A stretch of 57,937 bases of DNA, taken from NCBI RefSeq assembly GCF_014697105.1, contig NZ_JACJRF010000035.1, positions 1 through 57,937 of the forward strand. The letters run 5' to 3'. Positions within the stretch are counted from its first letter, which is position 1. Each line of letters opens with the position of its first letter. Below are positions 8,231 through 16,085 of the stretch, piece by piece. Both the position numbers and the translations under genes were made by a program. The stretch comes from Anabaena subtropica FACHB-260 (GTDB lineage Bacteria; Cyanobacteriota; Cyanobacteriia; Cyanobacteriales; Nostocaceae). The notes under the pieces are model-generated. The model was not told where the DNA came from. It worked only from the letters and a program-made list of their open reading frames with translations, and searched no databases.

Positions 8231-9676
8231 TTATTGACCTTTTTTAACTAAAGAATTTGATGAAATCTGAGAATAAGATTTAATTTTATACTGTAACTGC
8301 TCGGCTTCATCAATTAGTTGCTCAATACCAAATTCCTCCACACCTCTAACGTAGTTAATTTTAATTTCCTCTAAAAGGTCTATAAGTAAACTTTGAATTT
8401 CCTGCATATTATGTTTTTTCTGTAACTCTGCTTCTAAAGCATCACGAAAGTTTCTGCTCAAACGTTCTGTAATTTCTGCTGCTATTGGGTCTTCTATCGC
8501 ATTAACTAAATTTTTATATGCAGTTTGAGAGATAAATTTAGATAAATTTTCTGTCAGTTGGGCTGGTAGTTGCTGCAACGCCGGAAAATATTGTAACTGC
8601 TGCCAAACTGGTAATTGATTGAGGGTTGTAGTAATGCTGTGATGTAATAAGTCTTCAATATCTGGCTGTACTTTTGGTAACACATCATAAACACTGACGT
8701 TAACTACCCGTTTAGTTAAAGCTGCAACTTCATTAGTGTTATTTATTTGTACATAAGGTTGACGACTTTCAGGGTGAAGCAACCACGTAGTTACATCTCC
8801 TCGTTTAATAGCAGATTGCATTTGATCAATTACTTGAATACCGACCATTTCCGTCAATTGTGAGGCAAAACCAATGACAAAATCACGTTGTGCTTCTGCT
8901 TGTAAGGGTGCTAAATCCAATAATTCTGTTTGGTATAAGCGGATTAATACAGGAATTACTCTGAGCGATCGCCAAAATGGTAATAATAAGAAAATGTCGT
9001 ACCAACGTCGTAATAAAGCTTTCAACCAACTCAATTTAGGATGATGGCGTTTAATCAAGGAGATACGTACTAATAAATCTAGAGCAAATATAATTATAAA
9101 TGGTAAATCAATCAGCCAAAACCAATCAACGAATTTACCAAATTTATTAATATCCCGGTAGTAATTAATAGCAATCAAAGGTTGAATTTGAGTATTCCAA
9201 AAATTGATTTCTTGCTGCCAACCTCTACTTTGTAAGTGATTTTGACTCCAAAAAGTTGTAAAAGCATCACGACCAGAGTTTTCACCAGTCCTCTGCCGCA
9301 ATTCATCTTTAATTTTTTCTAAAATATTACTTTGGTCGGTAACAGCAAATGGGTTATCTTCAATCATTTGTAGACTAAGTTGACGCAGTTGTGAAAGTTG
9401 ATTTTCTACCTGTGATGAAGGTAATCCCGTAGCTATGACTTGTGCTTGTAAATCCTCCACCTGCGTTAGATAATTCACTGTTTCTGGATGAGGTTTTATC
9501 CCCTTGACTGGATCATATAAACGAGTAATTTCGGGGATAAATTGCCAGTAAAAATCCCTTGCATATATATAACTGATGTCAAAAAATACCAACACCAAAT
9601 TAATCAGGGCAATAATGGCAATAAGACGTTCTCGCCAAAGATGGCGGCGTTCAAAATGGGGCGTGTATTTTGTCAT
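8231..9676 (-). CDS. Membrane protein with a voltage-sensor-like helix set and long soluble C-terminus
   Basis: A 481-residue protein. One membrane helix lies at about 17-38. A predicted extracytoplasmic loop with coiled-coil potential covers 60-185. A helix at about 190-210 ends FALDLLVRI, and a segment WYDIFLLLPFWRSLRVIPVLIRL follows near 226-248. These last two resemble S2, S3 and S4 of voltage sensors (acidic residue plus Arg in S2, Asp in S3, Arg every third residue in S4). No pore signature is seen. The remaining ~230 residues are soluble and helical. The ATG overlaps the stop of the upstream mini-gene (ATGA). Function unknown; a sensor or channel-regulator role is inference only. Confidence 0.6.
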   Translation of the reverse strand: MTKYTPHFERRHLWRERLIAIIALINLVLVFFDISYIYARDFYWQFIPEITRLYDPVKGIKPHPETVNYLTQVEDLQAQVIATGLPSSQVENQLSQLRQLSLQMIEDNPFAVTDQSNILEKIKDELRQRTGENSGRDAFTTFWSQNHLQSRGWQQEINFWNTQIQPLIAINYYRDINKFGKFVDWFWLIDLPFIIIFALDLLVRISLIKRHHPKLSWLKALLRRWYDIFLLLPFWRSLRVIPVLIRLYQTELLDLAPLQAEAQRDFVIGFASQLTEMVGIQVIDQMQSAIKRGDVTTWLLHPESRQPYVQINNTNEVAALTKRVVNVSVYDVLPKVQPDIEDLLHHSITTTLNQLPVWQQLQYFPALQQLPAQLTENLSKFISQTAYKNLVNAIEDPIAAEITERLSRNFRDALEAELQKKHNMQEIQSLLIDLLEEIKINYVRGVEEFGIEQLIDEAEQLQYKIKSYSQISSNSLVKKGQ

Positions 9677-9831
9677 TGTAGATTTGTTGGCACAGTATTT
9701 AAAGGATTTCTGTCATCCATCGTTTCTAGATTCTCTGCGGGACGATTTTGTATCCAGGCAAACATAGCTGCACCGCCAACTAAAATTAGGGTAATGCCTG
9801 TGACAATTTGAAGCATGATACTGTAACGCAT
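9673..9831 (-). CDS. Single-span mini membrane protein
   Basis: A small protein of about 52 residues if started at the ATG at 9831 (MRYSIMLQIV); starts 10 codons upstream or 5 downstream are possible. One hydrophobic helix (ITLILVGGAAMFAWIQ) is followed by a polar tail rich in Asn and Pro. It begins 22 bases after the flavin/haem reductase stop, and its TGA overlaps the next ATG, so it is locked between two genes by probable translational coupling. It is likely a real small subunit or assembly factor; no family recognised. Confidence 0.55.
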   Translation of the reverse strand: MRYSIMLQIVTGITLILVGGAAMFAWIQNRPAENLETMDDRNPLNTVPTNLQ

Positions 9832-9853
9832 AATTGAGAAATGAAAGTAAGGA

Positions 9854-11191
9854 CTAAACAAGGTTGAAGTGTTCCATGTGAATGTTTGTTGGTGGAACTT
9901 CTAGTTGATGCAAAGCTAACTCTACTTGATCCATCATTTTGGGAGATGCACAGATGAAGTATTGGCGGGTAGCGCGGCGTTTCGGGATGTAACGTTGCAA
10001 AAGTTCTTTGTCTACATAACCTGTTTCACCTGACCAATTTTCCGGTGGTTCCTTGAGGACATGAACGACAGTTAGGTCTATCTTTTCTTTGAGTTGTTCT
10101 AATTCTTCACGGAATGTGATGTCTTCCCAAGTCTTACTGGCGTAAATTAATAAATAAGGGCGTTCATCTTTTCGCTCGGCGTGGGTACTCAATATACTAA
10201 TCATGGGTGTAATTCCGATACCCCCAGCAATCAGCACAAAACCGGCTGCATCTTCATAACGGTCTGCGGTAAAAACTCCATAGGGGCCATCTAAGAAAGC
10301 TTTGGTTCCGGCGGGGACATCTTTAATAGTATTGGTGAAGTCTCCCAAGGCTTTGATGCTAAACTCTATTTTTTCTATGTTGTCACCATTGGAAGACATG
10401 GAAAAGGGATGTTCTCGCATTCTGAAAGGAGAAATATCCAAGGTAATCCAGGCAAATTGACCGGGTTGAAATGGAAAGCCGTTGTGTCCTACTGGGCGTA
10501 GTGCAAGTGTCCACACATTACCGCGTTCTGGGCGTACTTCTTCGACTAGATAAGGCTTTTTCAGCATTAACCAAGGTTTAACCAAACGCACATATACTAG
10601 TAACCAGAGAGCAGTGAAAGCGATCGCACTCCACAATACAGCCTTCCAAAACAATCCCAAGTAGTTCTGCACACCAATGGCGTGTCCCAATCCCAAACCA
10701 ACTGTTAACACTGCTAAAATTCCATGAGCAGTACGCCAAGGTTCGTAAGGGATATTTAGTTTCTGTCGCCAAATGGTGGTAATTACTAATACAATTAACG
10801 CCAAAGTTGCTGTGACAGCCATCCTTGCGCGCCACGGTGCTGTGAAAATGTTTAATAGTTGCAGTGTTTCTGGCTCTACTATAAACAAAATTAAGGGATG
10901 AATCAGGACAAAGGCAAAGGCTACAAGGGAAATGTAGCGGTGAAATTGAAGGATAATATCAACACCGTAGGAAGATTCTATCCGATTAATTCGGGCGGTG
11001 AGAGCAAATTGTAATGCCATCATTGCTAAAGCAATAAAACCCAAAGCCACGGAAAAATCGACCCAAAACCCTCGCCCCGAAGGTGCAGGATAGATAAGCA
11101 AAATTGTTAAGGGTGATAGGGCGACAAATATATATGCACCAATCCAACCAGCTGCAATCACAACTGGGCTTTTCATCAATAAACTTCTCAT
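9854..11191 (-). CDS. Ferric-reductase-like haem/flavin transmembrane oxidoreductase
   Basis: A 445-residue membrane electron-transfer protein. About six N-terminal membrane helices (residues 10-215) carry paired histidines for haem (FHRYISLVAFAFVLIHP and WRTAHGILAVLTVGLGLGHAIG). An FNR-type module follows: an FAD site with MREHPFSMSS and a NAD(P) site with GGIGITPMISIL, ending FICASPKMMDQVE and the usual C-terminal hydrophobic strand. The family moves electrons from NAD(P)H to ferric iron, oxygen or other acceptors across the membrane. It heads a three-gene unit with the mini-protein and the voltage-sensor-like protein. The alternative start at M6 (MKSPVVIAAG) is also reasonable. Confidence 0.82.
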   Translation of the reverse strand: MRSLLMKSPVVIAAGWIGAYIFVALSPLTILLIYPAPSGRGFWVDFSVALGFIALAMMALQFALTARINRIESSYGVDIILQFHRYISLVAFAFVLIHPLILFIVEPETLQLLNIFTAPWRARMAVTATLALIVLVITTIWRQKLNIPYEPWRTAHGILAVLTVGLGLGHAIGVQNYLGLFWKAVLWSAIAFTALWLLVYVRLVKPWLMLKKPYLVEEVRPERGNVWTLALRPVGHNGFPFQPGQFAWITLDISPFRMREHPFSMSSNGDNIEKIEFSIKALGDFTNTIKDVPAGTKAFLDGPYGVFTADRYEDAAGFVLIAGGIGITPMISILSTHAERKDERPYLLIYASKTWEDITFREELEQLKEKIDLTVVHVLKEPPENWSGETGYVDKELLQRYIPKRRATRQYFICASPKMMDQVELALHQLEVPPTNIHMEHFNLV

Positions 11192-11275
11192 ATTAATTTG
11201 TAGTGCGTCATTAAAATGGAGTCAAACAGGTTTTTTATTGAAATTATTTATTGCTCTGCGTGTGTCAGTTGTTAA

Positions 11276-11300
11276 GTAGGGTGGGAAATACCCACCCTAC
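11276..11300. terminator. Perfect GC-rich hairpin, 10-bp arms
   Basis: GTAGGGTGGG at 11276-11285 and CCCACCCTAC at 11291-11300 form a perfect stem with a 5-base loop, between the superoxide dismutase gene and the reductase gene, both on the minus strand. It probably ends the sodA message. The stem GTAGGGTGG recurs in the hairpin at 40425-40453, so it also belongs to a dispersed repeat family. Confidence 0.6.
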
Positions 11301-11344
11301 AGATACTCAAATTTTTCAAGAATCAAATCGGATTCTTATATGAA

Positions 11345-12157
11345 TTACGAATTATTTTGTTGTGAAGCTTGGGCGCGTCTATTAATTTCTGTCCAGTTGA
11401 CTACATCCCACCAGTTATTTAGATAGTCAGCCCGGCGATTTTGATATCTCAGGTAATAGGCGTGTTCCCAGACATCATTACCCATGATTGGGTATGAACC
11501 TTCCATGATAGGGCTATCTTGATTGGGAGTGCTGACTATTTGCAACTGTCCTTGGGGATTACGCACCAACCAAACCCAACCACTACCGAAGCGATCGCCT
11601 CCTGCTTGGTTAAACTGTTTTCTAAATTCCTCAAAACTACCGAAGGTTTGGTTGATTTCTTGGGCAATTTCTCCTGTGGGTTGTCCGCCACCTTCAGGAC
11701 TCATGATTTGCCAGAAAATCGTATGGTTGAGATGTCCGCCACCATTGTTGCGTACTGTCGTGCGAATATCTTCAGGTACACTGTTCAAGTCACGCAGTAA
11801 AGCTTCTACACTCCTGTTTTGCAGTTCTGTATGCTTTTTCAAGGCATTATTGAGGTTATTAACGTAAGCTGCATGGTGTCTATCATGGTGCAGTTTCATT
11901 GTTTCTGCATCAATGGCTTTTTCCAGGGCGTTATAACCGTAAGGTAACGGTGGTAACTCGGCGGGGTTTGTACTCAGTTGGCGGTCGAGAAAGGCTATCG
12001 GGCGTGTGTCTGTTGTGGGTGCAGTTTTTTGCACCGGAGTTGCTACAGGACTTGTGGACGACTCAGCTACCTCTTGAGGTTGACAAGCATAAAGGGTAGA
12101 TATCAAGAAAATTCCCATGCAAAAGCAGATAAATTGTTGCCATCGAGATGATTTCAT
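11345..12157 (-). CDS. sodA: Manganese superoxide dismutase, lipoprotein/membrane-anchored form
   Basis: A 270-residue Fe/Mn superoxide dismutase that converts superoxide to H2O2 and oxygen. A signal region with a lipobox (LISTLYAC, Cys25) and a Ser/Thr/Pro linker precede the enzyme, placing it on the membrane facing the periplasm or lumen. Metal ligands are visible in [20 protein letters not shown] and [18 protein letters not shown] and the NQDSPI Gln are the Mn-type signature rather than the Fe-type. Membrane-targeted MnSOD is known in Anabaena. It lies upstream of the reductase operon, separated by a hairpin, so it is probably its own transcript. Confidence 0.92.
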   Translation of the reverse strand: MKSSRWQQFICFCMGIFLISTLYACQPQEVAESSTSPVATPVQKTAPTTDTRPIAFLDRQLSTNPAELPPLPYGYNALEKAIDAETMKLHHDRHHAAYVNNLNNALKKHTELQNRSVEALLRDLNSVPEDIRTTVRNNGGGHLNHTIFWQIMSPEGGGQPTGEIAQEINQTFGSFEEFRKQFNQAGGDRFGSGWVWLVRNPQGQLQIVSTPNQDSPIMEGSYPIMGNDVWEHAYYLRYQNRRADYLNNWWDVVNWTEINRRAQASQQNNS

Positions 12158-12205
12158 CGTATTTTCTCCTACTGATGCTTAAAATTGAGACATATTCTGC
12201 TGTAT

Positions 12206-12580
12206 TTATGTAATTGAAGCCAAAATTCTTAATAGCACGGAATTAATAATTGCTAGAGAAATTGAGCCTAATAAGGCACTCCAAATGCCATAACGTAGTC
12301 TAAATCCAGGCACGATCGCCGCAGATAAGCCAAAGATGATGGCATTTAAGACAAAGAAAAATAAACCTATGGAAAGAATAATCAGTGGTAAGGTAAAAAA
12401 CGTCAGAACTGGCAACAAGACAGCATTTAAAATGCCAAAAACGATCGCAGAAATTAATGCTTTACCAAAACCGTCTACTTCAATTCCTAAAAATGGTAGT
12501 CTAGCAATGATCAAAAAACTCACAGCAGTGACTAACCAGGTAAGTATGATGCCTGCCATAATTATTCCTCTTGTTTGCAA
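12206..12580 (-). CDS. Holin-like (phage holin family 4 type) membrane protein
   Basis: A 124-residue, almost wholly hydrophobic protein with four predicted helices, matching the PF04020-like membrane family that is annotated as phage holin but is common on cyanobacterial chromosomes. Typical features are WLVTAVSFLIIARLPFLGIEV, the GFGKALISAIVFGILNA helix and the VPGFRLRYG loop. No phage genes are nearby, so lysis activity is unlikely. M8 (MAGIILTWL) is an alternative start. Confidence 0.72.
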   Translation of the reverse strand: MQTRGIIMAGIILTWLVTAVSFLIIARLPFLGIEVDGFGKALISAIVFGILNAVLLPVLTFFTLPLIILSIGLFFFVLNAIIFGLSAAIVPGFRLRYGIWSALLGSISLAIINSVLLRILASIT

Positions 12581-12676
12581 CCATGAATAGCTACTGATGA
12601 CAACTTGTATTGGTTTTTATCATCGAAAATAAATGTGATTGAAAAGTGAGTGGGGAGTTAGAGACAGGTAAAGCCA

Positions 12677-12820
12677 ATGCAACAACAAAAAGCTCGACGT
12701 AATCGAGGTGTAATCTTGACCTTAAAAGACTGGGATAGATTTTAAGCAGCTAAGATTCAAGCCGAGTTTGATGAAAATGTTGGAGATAGCTTTTCCTTAG
12801 AAGAACTGGGCGATCGCTGA
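12677..12820 (+). pseudogene. Decayed N-terminus of an NB-ARC/WD40-type regulator
   Basis: From ATG at 12677 the frame reads MQQQKARRNRGVILTLKDWD and RF, then a TAA, then continues AAKIQAEFDENVGDSFSLEE and LGDR before TGA at 12818-12820. This pattern (RNRGV-LT--GW..., then A--QAE--EN-G-R-T-EEL--R) is the N-terminal helix-turn-helix-like module I associate with large cyanobacterial AAA/NB-ARC proteins with WD40 repeats. The internal stop and missing remainder mark it as a relic. The family link is from memory of the motif, not a search. Confidence 0.5.
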
Positions 12821-12955
12821 TATTAACCCAACTTGAGTTCGTCGAACTTACGTTAACTCAGATTCCGCAGGTGCGATCACCAAAGGATAAAGCTTTATTT
12901 ATCGCAGTATTTTTTTAAATCTTTAATTACTTTCTCACTTCAGTAAATTTAGTTA

Positions 12956-13167
12956 GCAAACCGGAGTTTGTTTGCTCATTTGGCTGAAATGCTTGCTAAT
13001 TTTGGTATTTTCCGCAAGCAAACCGGAGTTTGTTTGCTCATTTGGCTGAAATGCTTGCTAATTTTGGTATTTTCCGCAAGCAAACCGGAGTTTGTTTGCT
13101 CATTTGGCTGAAATGATCGCTCATTTTAGTATTTTCCGCAAGCAAACCGGAGTTTGTTTGCTCATTT
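12956..13167. repeat. 62-bp tandem repeat, three full copies plus a partial fourth
   Basis: The motif GCAAACCGGAGTTTGTTTGC begins at 12956, 13018, 13080 and 13142, an exact 62-bp period. Copies 1 and 2 are identical; copy 3 differs in the second half (GATCGCTCATTTTAG in place of GCTTGCTAATTTTGG); copy 4 stops after about 26 bases. Each unit starts with an inverted repeat GCAAAC-N8-GTTTGC that could form a small hairpin. There are no variable spacers, so this is not a CRISPR. It lies about 140 bases upstream of the small basic protein gene. Confidence 0.92.
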
Positions 13168-13304
13168 CGGTAGTTCACGCATTTATGACAATTATTGCTT
13201 GTAGCAAAAGTTGTTACAGATTTGCCAAAATTCGCTCAGGCTGATCGATACGGATATTATTTAAGGTAAATATATTAACAGTAATATTTGACAAAGTGCG
13301 TATT

Positions 13305-13730
13305 ATGCGTAGAAAAAGAAGCTCTCCAGTGCTAAAGAAAGCAGTACGTCGTGCAGCTGGTATAAACTCAATTAATCCCAAGTTAGATGTGGGTAATGGA
13401 CTTACTTTACCTGCTTTTTCAATTTTAATTGAGACAATGCAAGCTAAAGAAAACGCATACAATAGCGCTCTTTCTAACTTGGATAAGTTGTACCGTGAAA
13501 TGCTCGAAACAGAGCGTGAGTTAGGAGATATGACAGAGCATATGCTGATGGGAGTGGGTGTTTTATATGGTAAAAGCAGTGTAGAATATGGCATGGCGGG
13601 AGGAGTTCCGAAGAATCAACGACGCAAGGGACTGCGAGGTGAGTCACCAATTTTTAGTTCACAGCAACCATCATTTGTTGTCAATGTAGACGGTAACGAA
13701 AATGGCAACAAACGAGTAGTGACAAGCTAG
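13305..13730 (+). CDS. Hypothetical basic, helical cyanobacterial protein
   Basis: About 141 residues from the ATG at 13305 (a GTG three codons upstream is possible). A very basic N-terminus (MRRKRSSPVLKKAVRRAAG) is followed by a helical middle with coiled-coil character (KENAYNSALSNLDKLYREML), then GKSSVEYGMAGGVPKNQRRK. The C-terminus is polar. Similar Nostoc proteins end in a GGxxKxxRRK motif; I know no function. The basic ends suggest nucleic-acid binding, but that is inference. It sits alone among repeats, with a relic gene upstream. Confidence 0.6.
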   Translation: MRRKRSSPVLKKAVRRAAGINSINPKLDVGNGLTLPAFSILIETMQAKENAYNSALSNLDKLYREMLETERELGDMTEHMLMGVGVLYGKSSVEYGMAGGVPKNQRRKGLRGESPIFSSQQPSFVVNVDGNENGNKRVVTS

Positions 13731-13789
13731 TACAACGCGGCGTAAATAAGCGTAAGGGACTTCCAGATAAAAAATATCCAAGTAGGTAG

Positions 13790-13846
13790 GGTGCGTCAGT
13801 GCAAGAAAACCTAGCTGTACCAAGAAATTATTCATACTGACGCACC
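13790..13846. repeat. Palindromic dispersed repeat (GGTGCGTCAGT arms)
   Basis: GGTGCGTCAGT (13790-13800) and ACTGACGCACC (13836-13846) form a perfect 11-bp stem around a 35-base loop that contains AACCTAGCTGTAC. The same internal word, in the opposite orientation, lies in the palindrome at 17621-17664. It is therefore a small dispersed repeat, about 60 bases downstream of the basic-protein gene, and could serve as a terminator. Confidence 0.7.
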
Positions 13847-13954
13847 TTACTAACCGTCAATTGGGAATAATTTATTTTTTGGTGTTTCCTAAATTTGGCG
13901 AGGGGAACACACTATTCTCAATAGCGCAACAACCCAACATATAATTTTTTGAAC

Positions 13955-14002
13955 GCCAGTTGCTACAAGTCGGGAAACCTACTTAACGCACTGGCTTTTT
14001 TT
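13955..14002 (+). terminator. Nostoc-type GCCAGT...ACTGGC repeat followed by a T-run
   Basis: GCCAGT at 13955-13960 pairs with ACTGGC at 13990-13995, around CTACAAGTCGGGAAACC-type sequence that I know as a common Nostoc dispersed repeat. Seven T follow at 13996-14002, so in the plus direction it looks like a terminator. The rest of 13731-14141 holds a HIP1-containing inverted repeat near 14014-14046 and an AT-rich leader for the MscS gene, but no further gene. Confidence 0.5.
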
Positions 14003-14141
14003 AATTTTGTAAGGCGATCAGTTAAGCTGAGGAGAATGCGATCGCCTACATCATTCAGTACTTATGATAGTTGAAATTTTGTAATAATTAAAATTATAGT
14101 CTTCTTCATATCAAATCAAGCTCTTAACAAGAAATGATACC

Positions 14142-15815
14142 ATGAGCAGCTTTCATCGCTTTCGGAAGGCAATTGTCATCTTAGTAATTGTTTTAACTAT
14201 GACAATAGGATGGCTATTTACTACTGAAATGATGGTGCAAGCTCAATCTAGACCAATTGCTTACATTACAGTAGATGGTCGTCAGTTATTTGAGGTGTCG
14301 GAAGCTGGACAATTTAGCGCAGAAAATCGTGTTGCTGATGCCAACTTAATTTTAAGAGAAGCAGTCCGTTCTCCAGATGGTGTCAAGGTAGAGATTGTAG
14401 AAACTAATCAATTACCTGTGATTTTGGTAAATAATCGGCATTTATTAACGGTGACTCAAGAGGATACTCCTACTGGAAGAACAAAACAGGAACAAGCAAA
14501 AATTTGGGTGCAACGAATTACGGAAGCAGTTGCACAAGGCCAAGCAGAACGCAGATTAAATTATTTTTGGCGGGCTATATTATTAGTAATTTTATCTGTA
14601 TTAGGCGCGATCGCTCTCCATTTACTTTTAGGTTGGGTTTGGCGCTATTGGTTACGGCGACTGGTTCCTAGAGGAGTAAATCACCCAGAAACGGGAGCGC
14701 AACCCAAGGGAATTGAGTTAATTTTACAATTGACGCTGGTTATAGTGCGATCGCTCCTCTGGATAGGAATCGCTATTTACATTACCGATTTATTCCCCCT
14801 AACGCGAGAATGGAGCAGAAATTTTGCTACTATTCTTTGGATGAGTTTAACTTCACCAGTAATTACTATTGGGGAAAGCTCTTATTCAGTCATTAATATA
14901 ATTATCTTTATTAGCTTATTTTTTGGGATTTTAGCAATAGCTGGAACCTTAACTAATTTGCTGCGATCGCGTGTATTACGTCTGACAAATGTTAACCGTG
15001 GTGTGCAAGAATCTATTGCTATTGCTATTCACTACAGTTTAATTTTTATCGGCACAGTTTTACTACTGCAAATTTGGGGTTTAGACATTAGTTCTTTAAC
15101 AATAGTCGCCAGTGTTTTTGGTGTGGCGATCGGCTTTGGTTTGCAGGGAGTTGCTAAAGAATTGGTAAGCGGTTTTGTGATTACCTTTGAACGTGCTATT
15201 GAAATTGGTGACTTTGTAAAAGTTGGGGATTTTATGGGAACTGTAGAGCGTTTAAATGCACGCAGTACTCACCTCCGCACTTTAGATGACATTGTGGTAA
15301 TTGTGCCAAATTCTCGTTTATTAGATACAGAAGTAGTTAATTGGAACCATCGTGCTTCAGCATCTCGGTTAGTTTTACCTGTGCGGGTTGCTTATGGTGG
15401 GAGTATCAATACTATCCGCACTGCATTACTAGAAGTAGCGCAGACAAATGCTGATATTTTAAAAAAACCAAATCCTACTGTTTGGTTTCAAGGGTATGGT
15501 GAGGATTTTTTAAATTTTCAGTTATTAGTTTGGATTTCTAAACCCCGTAAGCAGTTTCAAATTAAGAGCGATTTATATTTTCAGATTGATGAAATCTTCA
15601 GACAAAACAATATTCATATTCCCTTTCCCCAACGTTCTCTACATTTGCGTACTGGTAGCTTACCTTTGGAACTTTCACCCCAATTAGAAAATTCCTTATC
15701 ACAACTTTCTGAAAGTTTAATTACTTTATTAAAAAGTCAGTTGCAAAAAGATACGGGAAATGGTGCTAATAATTCATCGATGGAAACTAAAAATAAAAAA
15801 TCAGATTCAGATTAA
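14142..15815 (+). CDS. MscS-family mechanosensitive ion channel
   Basis: A 557-residue inner-membrane channel of the extended MscS type that releases solutes on osmotic downshift. An N-terminal signal-like helix (about 8-34) precedes a periplasmic domain (about 35-140), then membrane helices near 142-168, 195-220 and 245-330. The pore and beta domain show VFGVAIGFGLQGVAKELVSG, followed by ERAIEIGDFVKVGDFMGTVE and VIVPNSRLLDTEVVNWNH. The C-terminal cytoplasmic alpha/beta domain ends in a polar tail. It is longer than E. coli MscS because of the periplasmic domain. Preceded by an AT-rich leader; no operon partner. Confidence 0.9.
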   Translation: MSSFHRFRKAIVILVIVLTMTIGWLFTTEMMVQAQSRPIAYITVDGRQLFEVSEAGQFSAENRVADANLILREAVRSPDGVKVEIVETNQLPVILVNNRHLLTVTQEDTPTGRTKQEQAKIWVQRITEAVAQGQAERRLNYFWRAILLVILSVLGAIALHLLLGWVWRYWLRRLVPRGVNHPETGAQPKGIELILQLTLVIVRSLLWIGIAIYITDLFPLTREWSRNFATILWMSLTSPVITIGESSYSVINIIIFISLFFGILAIAGTLTNLLRSRVLRLTNVNRGVQESIAIAIHYSLIFIGTVLLLQIWGLDISSLTIVASVFGVAIGFGLQGVAKELVSGFVITFERAIEIGDFVKVGDFMGTVERLNARSTHLRTLDDIVVIVPNSRLLDTEVVNWNHRASASRLVLPVRVAYGGSINTIRTALLEVAQTNADILKKPNPTVWFQGYGEDFLNFQLLVWISKPRKQFQIKSDLYFQIDEIFRQNNIHIPFPQRSLHLRTGSLPLELSPQLENSLSQLSESLITLLKSQLQKDTGNGANNSSMETKNKKSDSD

Positions 15816-16085
15816 ACTAAGTAGGTGAAGACAATTAAATATAGGAATCCAATTTAATTTTTGAAAAAAATCTAAGTATATGTAGAGTGTGCTAGACTTA
15901 ACCGTAACACACCAGAATCTTTAGATCCAACCACGAAATTTTATTTTCTTGAGCATTTTTATTTAATATAGCTAGTTTTTGATTGTCATTTTCTTAATTA
16001 TTTCTTTCAGATTTTTAGATTAAAATTCCGAATTCCTATCAATCTCAACTGTATCTCTTGTCAATATCTACAAACACAACGAGAC

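Noticed and set aside
12206-12580. Prophage signal from the holin-like protein
   Set aside because: No lysin, capsid or terminase genes nearby; this membrane family is common on cyanobacterial chromosomes.
12956-13167. CRISPR array
   Set aside because: The whole 62-bp unit repeats with no variable spacers between copies, and no cas genes are near.
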